This document shows positions 36,401 through 48,255 of a stretch of DNA of 49,786 nucleotides, in pieces (within the stretch, counting starts at the first letter, position 1; every line of letters begins with the position of its first letter). The stretch lies in assembly GCA_036897445.1 (NCBI GenBank), contig JAYMTL010000140.1, positions 1-49,786 on the forward strand, written 5' to 3'. Below the pieces are notes generated by a model that saw only the letters and a program-made list of their open reading frames with translations, ran no database searches and was not told where the DNA came from. Source of the stretch: Pelargonium tetragonum (Eukaryota > Streptophyta > Magnoliopsida > Geraniales > Geraniaceae). The translations under genes and the position numbers were made by a program.

Positions 36401-39400
36401 TTAAGGTGCAGTAACTACGGGAATAGAGTCCGAGAAATTTCCTTTTCCAGTTAAAAACTAGGATTTCCTTTATTAAAAAAGCTCCCTTTTGCGGGAAAAG
36501 TCTTGGTAAGCTAATAGATCAGGACTGTACCCCTGGTTATATACTAAGTTTATTTTGTCTCTGTATTACTAACAAGTGTTCCATGTATACCAGTAATCAG
36601 TAAAAAAAACCTCATAAGTGTCATAGCAAAAAGGGGGACCCTTAATTATTAGTACAAGAAATCCGCGCTTTCTTTTTTTTTTATAAGATAAGGTAAATAA
36701 AAGGAAAGTTAACGCATCGTTATTACATGTTACACGGGATTCTCCCTAAAAAAATTCACATTACCCCCTTTTCGGGGCCTCCTAGTATCTCTAGAATTTA
36801 GATTAGTCTTGATAAACTTTCTTTATACAAAAAAAAATAGAAACTTACAGACCCTAAGAGTAAAGGAGAACCAAAAACGATGTTGATTGTAAAAGGAGCC
36901 CTATATCGGATCGGTCAGTTCCTAGCAGAATTAAATAAAGCCTAGTGAAATTCATAGATTGAAAAGCAGACATATTAAATACATTGGAATGGAAGATAGG
37001 GCTTTACTAGGAAATTTGGGGTAGTAGTCCGCGAAATAGTTAACACTTTCGACATACTAGAATTCTCACACTAAAGCAGGGGGAGATCCTAGTAGTGTTG
37101 TAGACCGGTAAGAACTTAATTTATAGAGGTAGCTGTTTCACAAAAAGAGTTCCGGCTAAAGAAGTAGTTAGAATCTGATGAGTAATCCAAGAAAGGGGGG
37201 TTTCCGCTCATTTACCGACGGAGTTTTGGTTCTATCTTAGAGAAGATGCAATGCTTTAAAAACTCTAAAGGGCTTTAATAACTGAGACTCATCTAGTTGC
37301 TGCCTTTTACTGTAATTGTGTAAGGATTAAAAAAGCGGGGCCTGCCTTACCAAAGGGAATTCTAGTAATATGTACAGTAAAAAATAAGGGCTATAAAATA
37401 CTTGAATGTAAAATGTCCTAAGAAAAAACTTAAATTACTAAATCTTTCTAACCTACGAGATTTTTCTATTAATTTGATGTACTTTTCAAATGAGAAAACT
37501 AGAGTTACACTAGAACGTGTCTTGGATTCCGGGCCCTTGTAAATCCTAAAGAAGACTTACTAGACTATGTATAGAACATACGAGAAAGAGATAGAATCGC
37601 TTTCTTAAGTTTAGTATTTCTCATACCTATTCTGAATTGGAATTTGAGTACAACTGAGAGTTGTGGATCAGAGGCGTGTGACAAAGCAAATACAACGGAT
37701 ATCTCTTAATATTATACTAAATAGACCAGCCGTCTCAGGCTTGAAAAAAAAAGAAATGCAACTCAAATTCTTACCCTTCTTTTTTATTTTAACTTACTCT
37801 TTAAGAGAATCTTCCCAAACAAATTCAAGGCAAAAGGAGAGGTCTCCTTACATCATATTAGTCAAAACTTTATGAAAAAGGATTCAAGCAAGGAGCCCTG
37901 TTCAATTCTTTATAAAAACGAAAATTTAGAACATCGCGCAAGCTTTTGAAAGGTATACTCTGGCTAACCCCTAGCTTTATGTAGTATAAAGTAAGGAGTT
38001 TTCTTAAGTGTTTTGTTCCCTTGTTTACAGAGTTTCCAATTTTCGATAATAAAGATCCTTGTTTAGGAGTAAAGGATTTGCTGTAAATGAACTCAAGTGA
38101 AAATCTGCTTTTGCTGTTGGTGGTGTAAGTTCCTATAAAGTACCAGTAGAGAATAGAAGAAAAAAGATAGATTATATAAAAGAAACTCTAGTTGAAACTG
38201 TTAGGAAGGTTTGACTTTGAATAGAAAGGGAGATTATATTAAAAAAAACAAAAGTAGAGTTTGCACTGGCCAAAGGATCCTCACTGCTAACTTTGTTGAA
38301 TGAGTCATCTTACAAAATTCGCATCTATATAGGCCGACTCTGTATAGGATTGGCAAGTTCCCGCAGGATAACCAGGATTCTTTTGTAAGGAAAGATGATG
38401 CCTGGAAAGTTTAATCTTATAAATAGTGTAACTGAATAACACAAGCAATTCTATGAAGTTAGAGTATGAACTTTTCAAATTTCTCTTAAATTAGAAACCC
38501 TTCCTCTTAGTGAGGAGACTCAACAAATTTTCCATAGAATTTTGGCAGATTACCGACTTGTTGATTTCTAAAATCTGTTATTAAGTTAAAAGAGCTTCCC
38601 TTTTTGGGAGTATCCTAGCAAACCTGTACCCGGCAGCTTAAATAATTGGGAATATCTATGGAGGACCCTGCTATAGCAATAGGTACAACACAAATGAGAA
38701 AACCCCGCCTTTTAGGTAAATTTTATAAAGAAGACAATTTCCTTCTACAGATCCCTAGTTTCAGCAATTTAAGAGAACCCTAACTTAGAGCTGGATTTTC
38801 CACTACCAGGTTTCTACGTTATTAAGCCCCCCCCCTTCTCTGAAAATAAAAGGAGTACCGGCTTTTATAGTTTCTTAATTGCATTACCTCTTTTGTATAT
38901 TAGTCTGCAACCACTTTAAGTATGCCTTGCCATAAAACCATAAATTATTTCCGTCTGAGTATTTCTCTACCTTCACCATAGGTAAACCTCTCTAAAATAT
39001 TTTAAAAGTACCTAGCAGCAAAGGATTCCCTTATGTTATATAAACACTGAGCTTATACTCATGTAAGTCCTTTTAGTCTTCCTTAAGATAGAAAGATAAG
39101 ATCGACTATTCTATTTACAAGAACCCGCAAAGTCAAACTCTGTATTTAAAAATGTCGTAGGATACCTTGCCTGAGCAATTTAATGTATTTATATAAACCA
39201 CAGGCACACCACTTCTCTTTTTATTTTAGGTGAAATTTCTTTGGTTTAGTTTTGATAGTAAGCCAAAAGACTGGAACTTAAAACTAAATGTTAACTTTTA
39301 TAGCAAGGATATGCAGCGGTGCCTTTAAAAAAAACTTAATAATATAAACAGGATTTTATAGATAAAAAAAGGATTCTATATTGCATAGGGGTATTAAAAC

Positions 39401-40375
39401 CTAAAATTACGTAAAGATACCCCTAGTGCTCTCGACTTAAAAAGGACTCAGTTAGTTTTTCAGTGTTACCTCAGAGCAATTAAGGGATTCCTATTAGTGT
39501 AAAATAACTACTTCTTCTATTTTTATTACAAAGGGTTTAACACTAAACTAATTCTTTCCTTACTCTGGAGCATTGCTCTATACTACTACAAAAAAAAGGA
39601 ATTTAGTATGAGGTATACCTTGATATATATAAAGAGAGCCCCTCTGCCCCGGACTTACTCGATAAGTAAATTAGGATCTAATAAAATTCTTAACAAACAT
39701 TACCCGAATGATATTAAGATTGCTTTCTTAAAACTTAAAAGGAGGGCCCGGTGTTATAAATTAATTGGGTATCCAAACACTCTATAGAAGAGATCGCATT
39801 TACCGGGAAAAGATATAAAGGATTTATGACACCTTTTTTCACATTAGTATGAGTTGTATATGTTGAACAGAGTTAAGAAAAGAGTAAAATAAACAGGATT
39901 CCATGAAACTGAGATTTTCAATAAGGGTAGGCTTTTTTGTTTGGCTTGCACAGGTAGTACTTCTTAATCTTGAACAGTTGAACTAGCTTAGGTCGGAACT
40001 CAAGTCAGAGTCAAAAGTATGAAGTTTTATGCCTAGTATAGGTAAAAGAAAGCGCTTCCAAGCCCTTGTATTCTATTTGTGATGCATTTACTCCCTATAA
40101 TAAAGAATAAAATCAATTTAGATTTAGAGACTTCTTAAGCTCTTAAACAAGGAATTTAAACTCCTATATTATGTTATCTCTTGTAGGTGTAAGAAAATGA
40201 GAAAACTACTTTTTATTCATAGCTAAAAAGGCACCCATCTATATTTATTAACACTTTCTAAAAAGAAAATCCGTTACTTTCAGAATCTGCAATACAAACT
40301 AAATGACAGGACATTTCTATAGTCAGTCTATAGTTATATTACAAGCTAAGAGTGCTTTGGACTAAAACCCCACTA
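33470..40375. other. Gene-poor spacer (6.9 kb)
   Basis: No supported gene. Frames at 34,039-34,257 (minus), 35,783-36,022 (minus) and 37,663-37,875 (plus) have no recognisable motif. GGGCCC occurs at 37,531 and 39,744. A run of ten T (36,673-36,682) and a run of nine C (38,827-38,835) stand out. Confidence 0.5.
38827..38835. repeat. Run of nine C
   Basis: Nine consecutive C in DNA of about 35% G+C. Runs of this length are easily mis-sequenced, so the exact count is uncertain. Confidence 0.8.
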
Positions 40376-40588
40376 AGCTCCTTTTTTTGTATATCCTAGT
40401 CTTTTTTGGCTCAAGATCGCAGGGAAATAACTAAAGAAAGAAAAGTTACAGCTATGAAGACAGGGAAATTCCTATAAGAGTAGTACTGCTAAGACTAAGA
40501 AGGCAGGTACAGCTGGGATACGTATAGCTCTTAATAAGAGAAGAGTATAGCTCATAAGCAAATAGTATGAAAGGATATGATACAGAGT
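40376..40588 (-). pseudogene. Island D: membrane-protein-like frame with one stop
   Basis: The minus strand carries 38 codons, one TAG, then 32 more codons in the same frame, bounded by TAG on both sides (40,589-40,591 and 40,373-40,375). The first part includes ATG at codon 12 and MSYTLLLLRAIRIPAVPAFL followed by VLAVLLL, a convincing membrane segment with one charged turn. The second part is less hydrophobic and ends in a basic tail. IPAVPAFLV matches FPAVASFLV in island A2, and the DNA CTGTACCTGCCTTCTTA is close to CTGTACTTGCTTTCCTTA in island F. GAGCTATAC occurs twice. The plus strand gives a Lys/Thr/Ala-rich peptide (STAKTKKAGTAGIRIALNKR). No family is recognised. Confidence 0.3.
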
Positions 40589-41249
40589 CTAGGTAGGCAT
40601 ATGAAACATGGTTTTGTACAGAAGTCAGTAAGAAGTTGGTGTGTTTTTTAGGAGGGTAATCCAGACACTCTATTCGCCAGGAATTTTAGAACTAAAATCG
40701 AATTAGAATTGTAGGGAAATTTATAACTACAAAAGCTATAGAAGTAGGGGTTTCTTATATTTCTGTTTTGTGTTTTTGTAAAGTAGGAATAAGTAACAAA
40801 GAATTAAAAGGGATTCAGTTGAAAATCTAACCTAACTAAGCAATGGAATAGGGTTCTTAGAAGAGTTTTATAATCCTAGATATCTTATAAGGTCTAGCCC
40901 TGGGTGTTTAAGTCGAAACAATTGGTTTTTAGGTATAAGGTATAGATAGTTTTAACGGGATCTCTAATCATTGTAAGAGTTGCTCTTTACACAGTACTTA
41001 ATACTTAGTCAAACGCTTACGAATCTAAAATCAAGTGTCATAAATCTTTTATTTGCTGACTATTTTAAGCAGGTTTGCATCTCCGGTAATTTGTCAGTTG
41101 GAACCAAAGTCGATTCGAGTCTGCTTCCAGAGTTAAGTTTATGCTTTATGCACAAGAAGTTTAGCAAGTTTAGCTTAGTATTTACTTAAAAAGAAGAATT
41201 CATATTCCTCAAGGATGACCTTTCTCAAAACTATCTTTTTATTCTGTAA
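40589..41249. other. Short spacer between islands D and E
   Basis: About 660 bp. The 69-codon plus-strand frame at 40,980-41,189 is partly hydrophobic (SSVINLLFADYF) but lacks the island vocabulary and is of chance length. Islands D (minus) and E (plus) on either side are divergently oriented in the hydrophobic reading. Confidence 0.4.
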
Positions 41250-41489
41250 ACCTTTAGGAACTGCAGGGTTACTCTGTATGGATACCTACCCTCTCACTCC
41301 TTTTCTCTTCGTATTACCTGCGACTTTGAGTCTTTGTACTACCTCTTAGCTATAACTGTAGCTATACTCCTCTTACTTAACTTAAAAGCCTTGCTCTTAG
41401 TACCCTTTTTTTGTAATATCTTATTTCTTTCTGTACCTTGCTTTTCCATACCAGCCTGTTTACTTAGAAGACCTCTCTTCTGTATTTTA
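41250..41489 (+). pseudogene. Island E: membrane-protein-like frame, 80 codons
   Basis: Plus-strand frame open for 80 codons between TAA (41,247) and a TAA-TAA pair (41,490-41,495), without ATG. The first 30 residues are mixed; then LYYLLAITVAILLLLNLKAL and LLVPFFCNILFLSVPCFSIP make two membrane segments, followed by a basic CLLRRP. It contains GTAGCTATACTCC, close to GAAGCTATACTCT of island A2. The minus strand is open for 57 codons as a Lys-rich peptide with TYYKIQKR, SKQAG and LSKRS in order, which can be lined up with histone H2B at low identity. Neither reading has a start codon or a recognisable upstream signal. No family is assigned. Confidence 0.3.
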
Positions 41490-41492
41490 TAA

Positions 41493-44400
41493 TAAGTCTT
41501 GATAGCCGATTTCTAACCTGTAGCTATTGTATTCCTAACATCTTTATTCTTTTTATTAAATGAGTATCATTATTGGGAATCCAACTGCATTAAGTACTTT
41601 TTAAGATGCCGAATTTTATAAGAAACCTTACTTTTTAGTCAAAAGTAGGCCTTGTACTGGGAGTGTATAAAATATTCCCAAGTCCTTGTTATTTTTGGTG
41701 GGTCTTTACTTTAATACGAAATGAAAGACCTTGGCCTCTTATAAGGGAAAGAAAAAAACCACCGTAAATATGCACTTCGAAGCTGGGATCAGTAGCTTTC
41801 CAACAAAGAGTGATAAGCCGCCGGGCTAGGAAAGATTTAGAGTAACCAAAAGGGTAAACAGTCTCGCCACGTATAAATGTATAAAACTTAGTTTGCGCCC
41901 AATTCTTTTTCTGGAAAAGGATTTAACAAAGGTAACGAAGTTGAAATTACTATAAAGAACAGCTTGTCGAGAAACTTGCATATGTACTACTCTCTACAAA
42001 AACATATACTTTTATTTATTGCTTAGATAGCCACCCAACTATGGGAATTACCTCCTTCAAAAAGCCAAGAATAAGCAGTAGTAAACAATTTAGACTAAAG
42101 GAATCTCGTACAAGGTATTTGTAGTAATAGATAAAAACTCTCTAGGGAATTAATCAAGTCAAAGAAATTTCTTACCGAAAAAGGGGAAATTCAAAGGAAA
42201 TCGCTTAGATGGAATTGCTTTTTGAATAAATAAAGATAAGGCCTTAGGGGTAAAATATAGTAGAGATAAGGTATCCCACGAAGTTTCTTTTATTATAGAG
42301 CGTTCCGTGAAAGAACGTAACTTAGGCAGGACCCTTTAACAACTTACCTATTGGTGAAAAACTCGATAAAACCCTATTAATATTGTGTAGCTTTAGGTGC
42401 ATAAAGCACAGGTTTGAATATCCCAAAATGGGCTGCGAGTACCCGTAAATTCTTGGGATATATAATCTCATATTAACTGCTGACCTTTACAGGCACCTCT
42501 TTTTATACACAGGATTTTTCTTTACTAAGAACCTAAATTAATTTAGCGTTTTGGGACTAGACCAAGCACGGCTTACAAATTAAGTTTTTCGCACTTGTGA
42601 GCGTCGTCTGTTACGTTGTTTTTAGTAGAATAGAAAAAAGGACCTCAGCTAGCAGCATCCGTAAAAAAAGGCATCCCAAACCCCTGGGTGGAGCTTCAAA
42701 TAAGTAAGTTTACAACAGGTGTTTTCTCAACAGTCCCTAAAGCGACGTTTAACTTATAATTAAGAGGCCGGCTATAAAAGTTTTTATATTATAAATGATA
42801 TCCTATTGTCAGGGATTTCCTCAAAACGCTTTTCGAAATCCATTAACAGGCATAAACCAAAGTCAAGTGCAGTAAGCTTAACGCAAAAAGTTGATTACGA
42901 GGAAGCTCTATAAAAAAAGGAAGCTTTTGAAAAGAAAAAGAGTATGAAAGAGGAAGTCAAGTGATACCTATAAGTACAATACGTATTTTTGCGGAATACC
43001 CCTAGCTTCGGTAACGTAGTAGGGTTTTTTATATCTTAAAAGGGTTCTAAAGAAATGAAAAGGTTTCTCTTCAGGAATATTTAAGAAATGAAACCAACTG
43101 CCTTGGAGAAAAGATATGAGCTTTACCACGCGGCCTTACAAATTCTTTGACAACATCTTACTTATTTCTAATAAATACTAAAAACAAGGAATTTTTAACG
43201 TTTTAGCGTAGCTTCCTCTTATGATATCCTTATACCAGACTTCATTTAGTATTGTTTTTAGTCAGAATAGCAGTGCCAACCCAAACCCAATTCGCAGGCT
43301 TTGCGGTATCCTATAAAAGCTGTAGATTGAAAGCATGCTATGAGTCAAAGGATTTTTTTTACTGAGTTTTGCTGATAAAATAAAAACAAAAAGAAAAGAG
43401 TAAAGGATTGAATCCCGTTAAGTAAGAATTTCTTCTTTTCAGGTCCCTTAACTTAATATAGTAGTTGATAGAAATTCATAGAATATTGAGCGCTTTAGTA
43501 TAGACTGTACTAACAGGATTTTTGTTCTAGTAAAGTACAAGATGCAATTTACCAAGCTTTGTATAGGGGTCTAGTTCAATACGCAACCCTATATGAAAAT
43601 AGAAAGCCCTTAGGCAAGAATATAAACATGGCAGGCATTACTTTCAAGATAATTCCCTTTTAGTTTTGGAAGTTTAAAACAAAGGCAAGACCCTATAGTA
43701 AGAGGGGATATAGAAGTGTTTTTTATAGAGTATATAGGACTTGTGGGGCAAAATACAAACAAAGGAAGCTTTAATCCAGCTAAGTTTGACTTCCTTCCCT
43801 TCTTAAAGCCAAAATATCTTTAGTCTTCTTGGTATAAACCCCTCGCCGTTAAGAAATTAAGAAATTGCATTTTTAAAAAGAAAGGGTATATCATTATATA
43901 TACAGGTAAAGTAAATTACTGTTTACGAGAAAGTGACCTCTTTTATGGTGTAGTATTCTCATAGTATATGGTTTTCAGTAGTAGCCAGTATTTACCAGGA
44001 AACTTCACTACAAGAAAATCCTTGCATTTACCAGTACGAGCCCTAACGTAGCCGAAAGCATCTAAAAATTTAGAGGGGCTTCCCTGCCATACCTATAAAT
44101 TATCTTGAATTTTACCTTACTTCGTTCCTCAAAGGGCCCCCTGAGCCTGCATTCACTGATATAAAACTCGAAGGTTAACCAAAGTTGAGAAATCCAATAG
44201 ACAGTGAAGACCCGCAGTTCGGGAAGCTAGACTTTTGACTTTTTACTATAGTATTATGTTCTGGGGTTTATTGTCCCTTTTGCTTTGAAAAACTAAAGCA
44301 TAGAAATAGAAGGCAAAGAGTTTTCGAGGATCCCTTTTAAAATGAAATTTTTCGCAAGCCATGAAGATAAGCAGAGAGCTTTTCCGATATACTAGTTAGC

Positions 44401-47031
44401 GGAGTCACTTACGCTGCAAAGTTAAGATATAAAAAAGCAATTTAGGTGACCAGACAAAAATTAAGAAATCCTCATACTTTAGATTTACCGACTCGACTTG
44501 ATAAAAAGTAGGCTGTACTAACAGGTTTATATGATTCTAGAATTTCGCTTTTATGGACTCTCCCCAGGCCGGTACGATAAGAACATGAACAAAAATATAG
44601 ACACTTTTGCTTTTGCTAGGATTAACTGCATAAGACTTTCGCCTGAAACATAGTATTAAGACTAAAGTGTTATGGCTATACCGAGGAGGCCCCTCTAGAG
44701 GGAAATCCGGGGTGCTCTTGGCAACTATTTGCTCGCTTTTTTAAGACTGGATTTTACATTAAAAACCAATAGGATTGTAAAGATTGATACTGCGAGGTCG
44801 GTTGATTTTAGATAGAAACTTGGATTACCCATTACTTAACTTCTTTTGCTTTAAGTAGAAGTATAGCTGTAGTACCAATTCTTGATTGAATCTTTATCGG
44901 CTACCTTTATTTTATTATAGTAGCTCCGTTTAGTCCAGCCGGATTCCTCAGTCTTTCCGCGATTTAATATTTAAGAAACAGAAAGATAATATAGGAGTCT
45001 CTAAATTTTTATCTAAACTTTACCCCTTGTTTTAGTGTAAAAACCCCTTCTTTAAGGCCCGTTGTATCTCACCTAAGCAATCCTGTTATATTTATACAAG
45101 CTGACTGGGTTCCTTTGCAGGCCCTCTTTTGTTACAAAGCTAATTTCTTTCTTATTTTTAAGAGATCCTCGTTGGAAGTTAAGTCCCTTTCTTTATCTAT
45201 ACACTCCTAATTTACTTTACACGAAGTTTGGGTCTCTACAATTAGGTTAGGAGAGTCCTTGCGTCTACTAAAAGTAAGGAAAATATCATTCTATTTTTAT
45301 ATTTTATATGAGATTAGCTAATAAACTACGCCCTTATGATCTATGAAAGAAGTCCAAATTTGCCGTATGGAAACCGAGCTCCTAAAGGGCCTAAAAAATT
45401 CCCGTACTGTACAAGAGGCCACAGTCGAAGATAGGTCTGTACTCCAATTTGTGGTTCGCTTAAAATAAGGGGCTTTTTGACGAAGGAAACCCTAGCACTT
45501 CATCTTAGTTAGCCCAAGCTTGACAAACCCTATTAAAAATTTATATGCTCCCAGTTTTTCATGCACGGAAAAGGCTGTTAAAATACTTTTCAATTCCGGT
45601 GAGATACCCGGAGTGGTTAATTTAATTAAGGTTAGATTTTTCAGTCAGTAAGTAGAGGCCTTATATAGTTGCTACAGATTTCCCTTTTTATTAACTTATA
45701 TAGTTAGGCGGAGTTTATAAAGCGATTCCTGGAGGTAGAGAGTAACGCTTATTAGGGTCTTTTAACAAGTAGGGGCACAAATAGAGAGGTTTTGGGTTTG
45801 CCGAATGCGTTAAGGAACTGCGGTTAAAGTCTATTAGATAACGAAGCCTTATACTTATAGCGGGTGCATACAAAAGGGGTTTAGTTTTAAACCTATTTCT
45901 TACAAGCAAGACAAGGGTCTCATTAAATGTATAACAAAATCCTATAACTTAATAATTTATGAATTTTTTCTCTAGGAGGATCTTAAAGGAATACCTAAAA
46001 AAGAGAACTCTAACAGCTTGACGTTATTAGGGCCCCTTGCGAGAACCCGTAGCTAAATAAAATGAAGAGTCTCTTTACTTAAAGAAGCTCTTCAAAAATT
46101 AGAATTAGAAACAAAATGAAACCTAGGGTTGTAAAGTGGATCCCCAGGAGCGCTTACTAAATACACAATAGAGCTTTTAGAGGTTTTAAAGGGGGGAAGG
46201 CGTAGCACTGACCGGTGTTCTCTCTTGCCTAGGCGAGCTCCCTGGGCTTAAATAACTCGGGCTTGTAACTGCCTAGTATCTTATGACTTCTTTTATTCAG
46301 TTGTGCAGGAAAAATAAGTAATATAAAACCCTTAGTAAACTACTAAAAACAATAGGCTATTTTTCTAGTGCTAAAGTATTTCGCGCATATATAGAAGCTC
46401 CTAGGACCGCCTTTGTTAGAAGTTAAGGGAATAAAAACAAAACTAAGAAGTTGTCTTCCTTATCGCCTTTCTTTTTACTGGACTTTATTCCAGTTACTGA
46501 TTTCGTAATTTCATAACAGGTAATATAGCAAGAAAGTAAGATAGAATTCTGTTTTCCTGCTGTTATGCCTTAACCTTGCCTTGTAAAAATAGTTATAGAA
46601 TGTACACTTAGATCTTAAAGGGAGCTGGCATGTACTGTCAAAAGGGTAGTAGCCCCTTAAGATATAGTGGTGTGTGTTGTTAAATTTTAGAGAGGGCCCT
46701 TGTACAAACAAGTACTATTTCGGTACCTAAATTTTTGCTCAATCTTCGGTCTCTCATCCTAGAACTTTTGCTTATTACCCGCTAAAAATGTTTCTTATTA
46801 ATTTAATACCTTTAGTTATATGAAGGTATTAATCCTCTTTCGCTTTAATCCGAGCAGGCGTATGCCTTAAAGCTTAGTGTATATTATTTATAATTTTAGT
46901 TTTATCAAGAGTGGAGAAATATTACCGAAGTTATGGAGGACCCGGCAGTTTATCCTGATCTTTGGGTTGCAGTCATTAAGAAATCCTATTTACGGGGTAC
47001 AAGCCCGTTTAGAATAGTCGTCCCGTGTCTA
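41493..47031. other. Gene-poor spacer (5.5 kb)
   Basis: No supported gene. Frames at 45,715-45,909 and 46,511-46,711 (both minus) have no motif. GGGCCC occurs at 44,134, 46,030 and 46,694. TTAAGAAA is duplicated at 43,849-43,864. A fragment at about 44,850-44,940 (GTATAGCTGTAGTACC) has island vocabulary but no convincing frame. Confidence 0.5.
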
Positions 47032-47214
47032 TAGGGTAGCCTTAAGTGTTTGTTGGCTATAAAAAGCTTCAAAGAAAATTGTTTTACAAGAAATAGTTAT
47101 ATAGAAAGCCTTCCTTTTAAGGATTTCAAGTTGTACAGGCCTTAAATAAAGGGCAGGAAAGCTAAGAGTATAGCTCGGCATAAGAGTAAGAAATAAGGTA
47201 TTTTGAAGAGGGGA
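47032..47214 (-). CDS. Island H: 61-codon open frame, ATG at codon 12
   Basis: The frame is bounded by TAA (47,215-47,217) and TAG (47,029-47,031) with no internal stop. From the ATG (47,179-47,181) it is 50 codons. The start reads LFLTLMPSYTLSFPALYLRP, moderately hydrophobic, followed by a mixed, partly basic half (LEILKRKAFYITISCKTIFF). The DNA GAGCTATACTCTTAGC is the island signature. There is no recognisable family and no clear ribosome-binding site. It could be a small gene, an island remnant, or chance. Confidence 0.2.
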
Positions 47215-47964
47215 TTAGAACTCCTGTGTTCCTGTTTTACCTGGTTTTCGAGTACAAATAAGAGAAGCTTCAGAAAAGATTTACAAACGGGTTGAAGTCG
47301 AGAATCCTTTCCCCGGAAGTTCTAAAAAAGCTAGCCATTTAGCTTAAGTTTTTTTATTTTATAAAAGATATCCGTTTCTGAATAGACAGTTAGTAATCCT
47401 CTTACTTAACTAATCTTAATATCATACATAAATACTTAAAGGCATCTCCTCAACTCAAGATCCTTGGGAAATTGCATAAACAAAGAGGGCCCTACTACTT
47501 ACAAAAGAGTGTTACAGAACTTACTCCCAGTCTATGGTATATGCTAATTTCTATTCAATTATTCTTGTGTAATTAACAACCCATAACCTATACGCGATAT
47601 CAAGTACATTAGAAAAAGGAGCCCGATAGAATCAAGTCTTACGCGTAGATTACAACCTGTGCATTAAGATTTAGGATTTATAAGGCGCAAACTTAGATAG
47701 AAAATTTGCAAATTCTAACGCCTAGACAGCGCCCGTGTAGTAAAAAAATCTTATTCGGAGGAATTGCAAGAAGAGTAGTAGAGCGAAGCAATTTGATAAG
47801 AAATGCCATAGGTTACAATCCACTTTGGGAAGACTAAGAAGGGAAATTAACTGAGGGAGGCGGTCAAAGTTACTGTCTGAAAGCTTCTCGTGCAATGCGA
47901 TTGGTCGGTGATTGGTTATAAGTGTTTTCGTCTAGCAATACATAAGGCAGCCCCTTTATAGTAA
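47215..47964. other. Spacer, nothing recognised
   Basis: About 750 bp without a supported frame. GGGCCC occurs at 47,487-47,492. Confidence 0.5.
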
Positions 47965-48252
47965 ACTCCGAATACAGGTAAATCCCAGCATAAAAGGAAA
48001 CTTTTGCCATATCTCATACAGAGGCCCGTTAGCCCCTCGAGGAAAATCCTACTTACTCCTGTACTTGCTTTCCTTATACCTACTTCCTTATGCATAAACC
48101 TATCTTCTCTTAAAAGCTAAAAGACTCTCTATCAGGATCCTCTTGATTGTAATTCCTATAAACTTCTTCTAATTAGACTTTCAGCTCTATCTTTCTTAAA
48201 CAACCAGGCTTGTACTCGATACCTTTTTATTAGTAGTCTTCAACTCTTGCGT
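47965..48252 (+). pseudogene. Island F: membrane-protein-like frame, 96 codons, one stop
   Basis: A single plus-strand frame runs 96 codons from after TAA (47,962) to TAA (48,253), broken once by TAA at codon 52. The first 25 residues are polar and basic; ILLTPVLAFLIPTSLCINLS is a membrane segment; after the stop the frame continues with LLLIRLSALSFLNNQ and a basic RYLFISSLQLLR end. VLAFLI resembles VPAFLV of island D, and the DNA CCTGTACTTGCTTT is shared with island B with one change. One stop in 96 codons is not rare by chance, so the support is composition and similarity to the other islands. No family is recognised. Confidence 0.25.
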
Positions 48253-48255
48253 TAA

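Noticed and set aside
37175-37195. CTGATGAG followed by AAGAAA, a second hammerhead-like core
   Set aside because: The bases between the two core parts cannot form stem II and the flanks do not pair.
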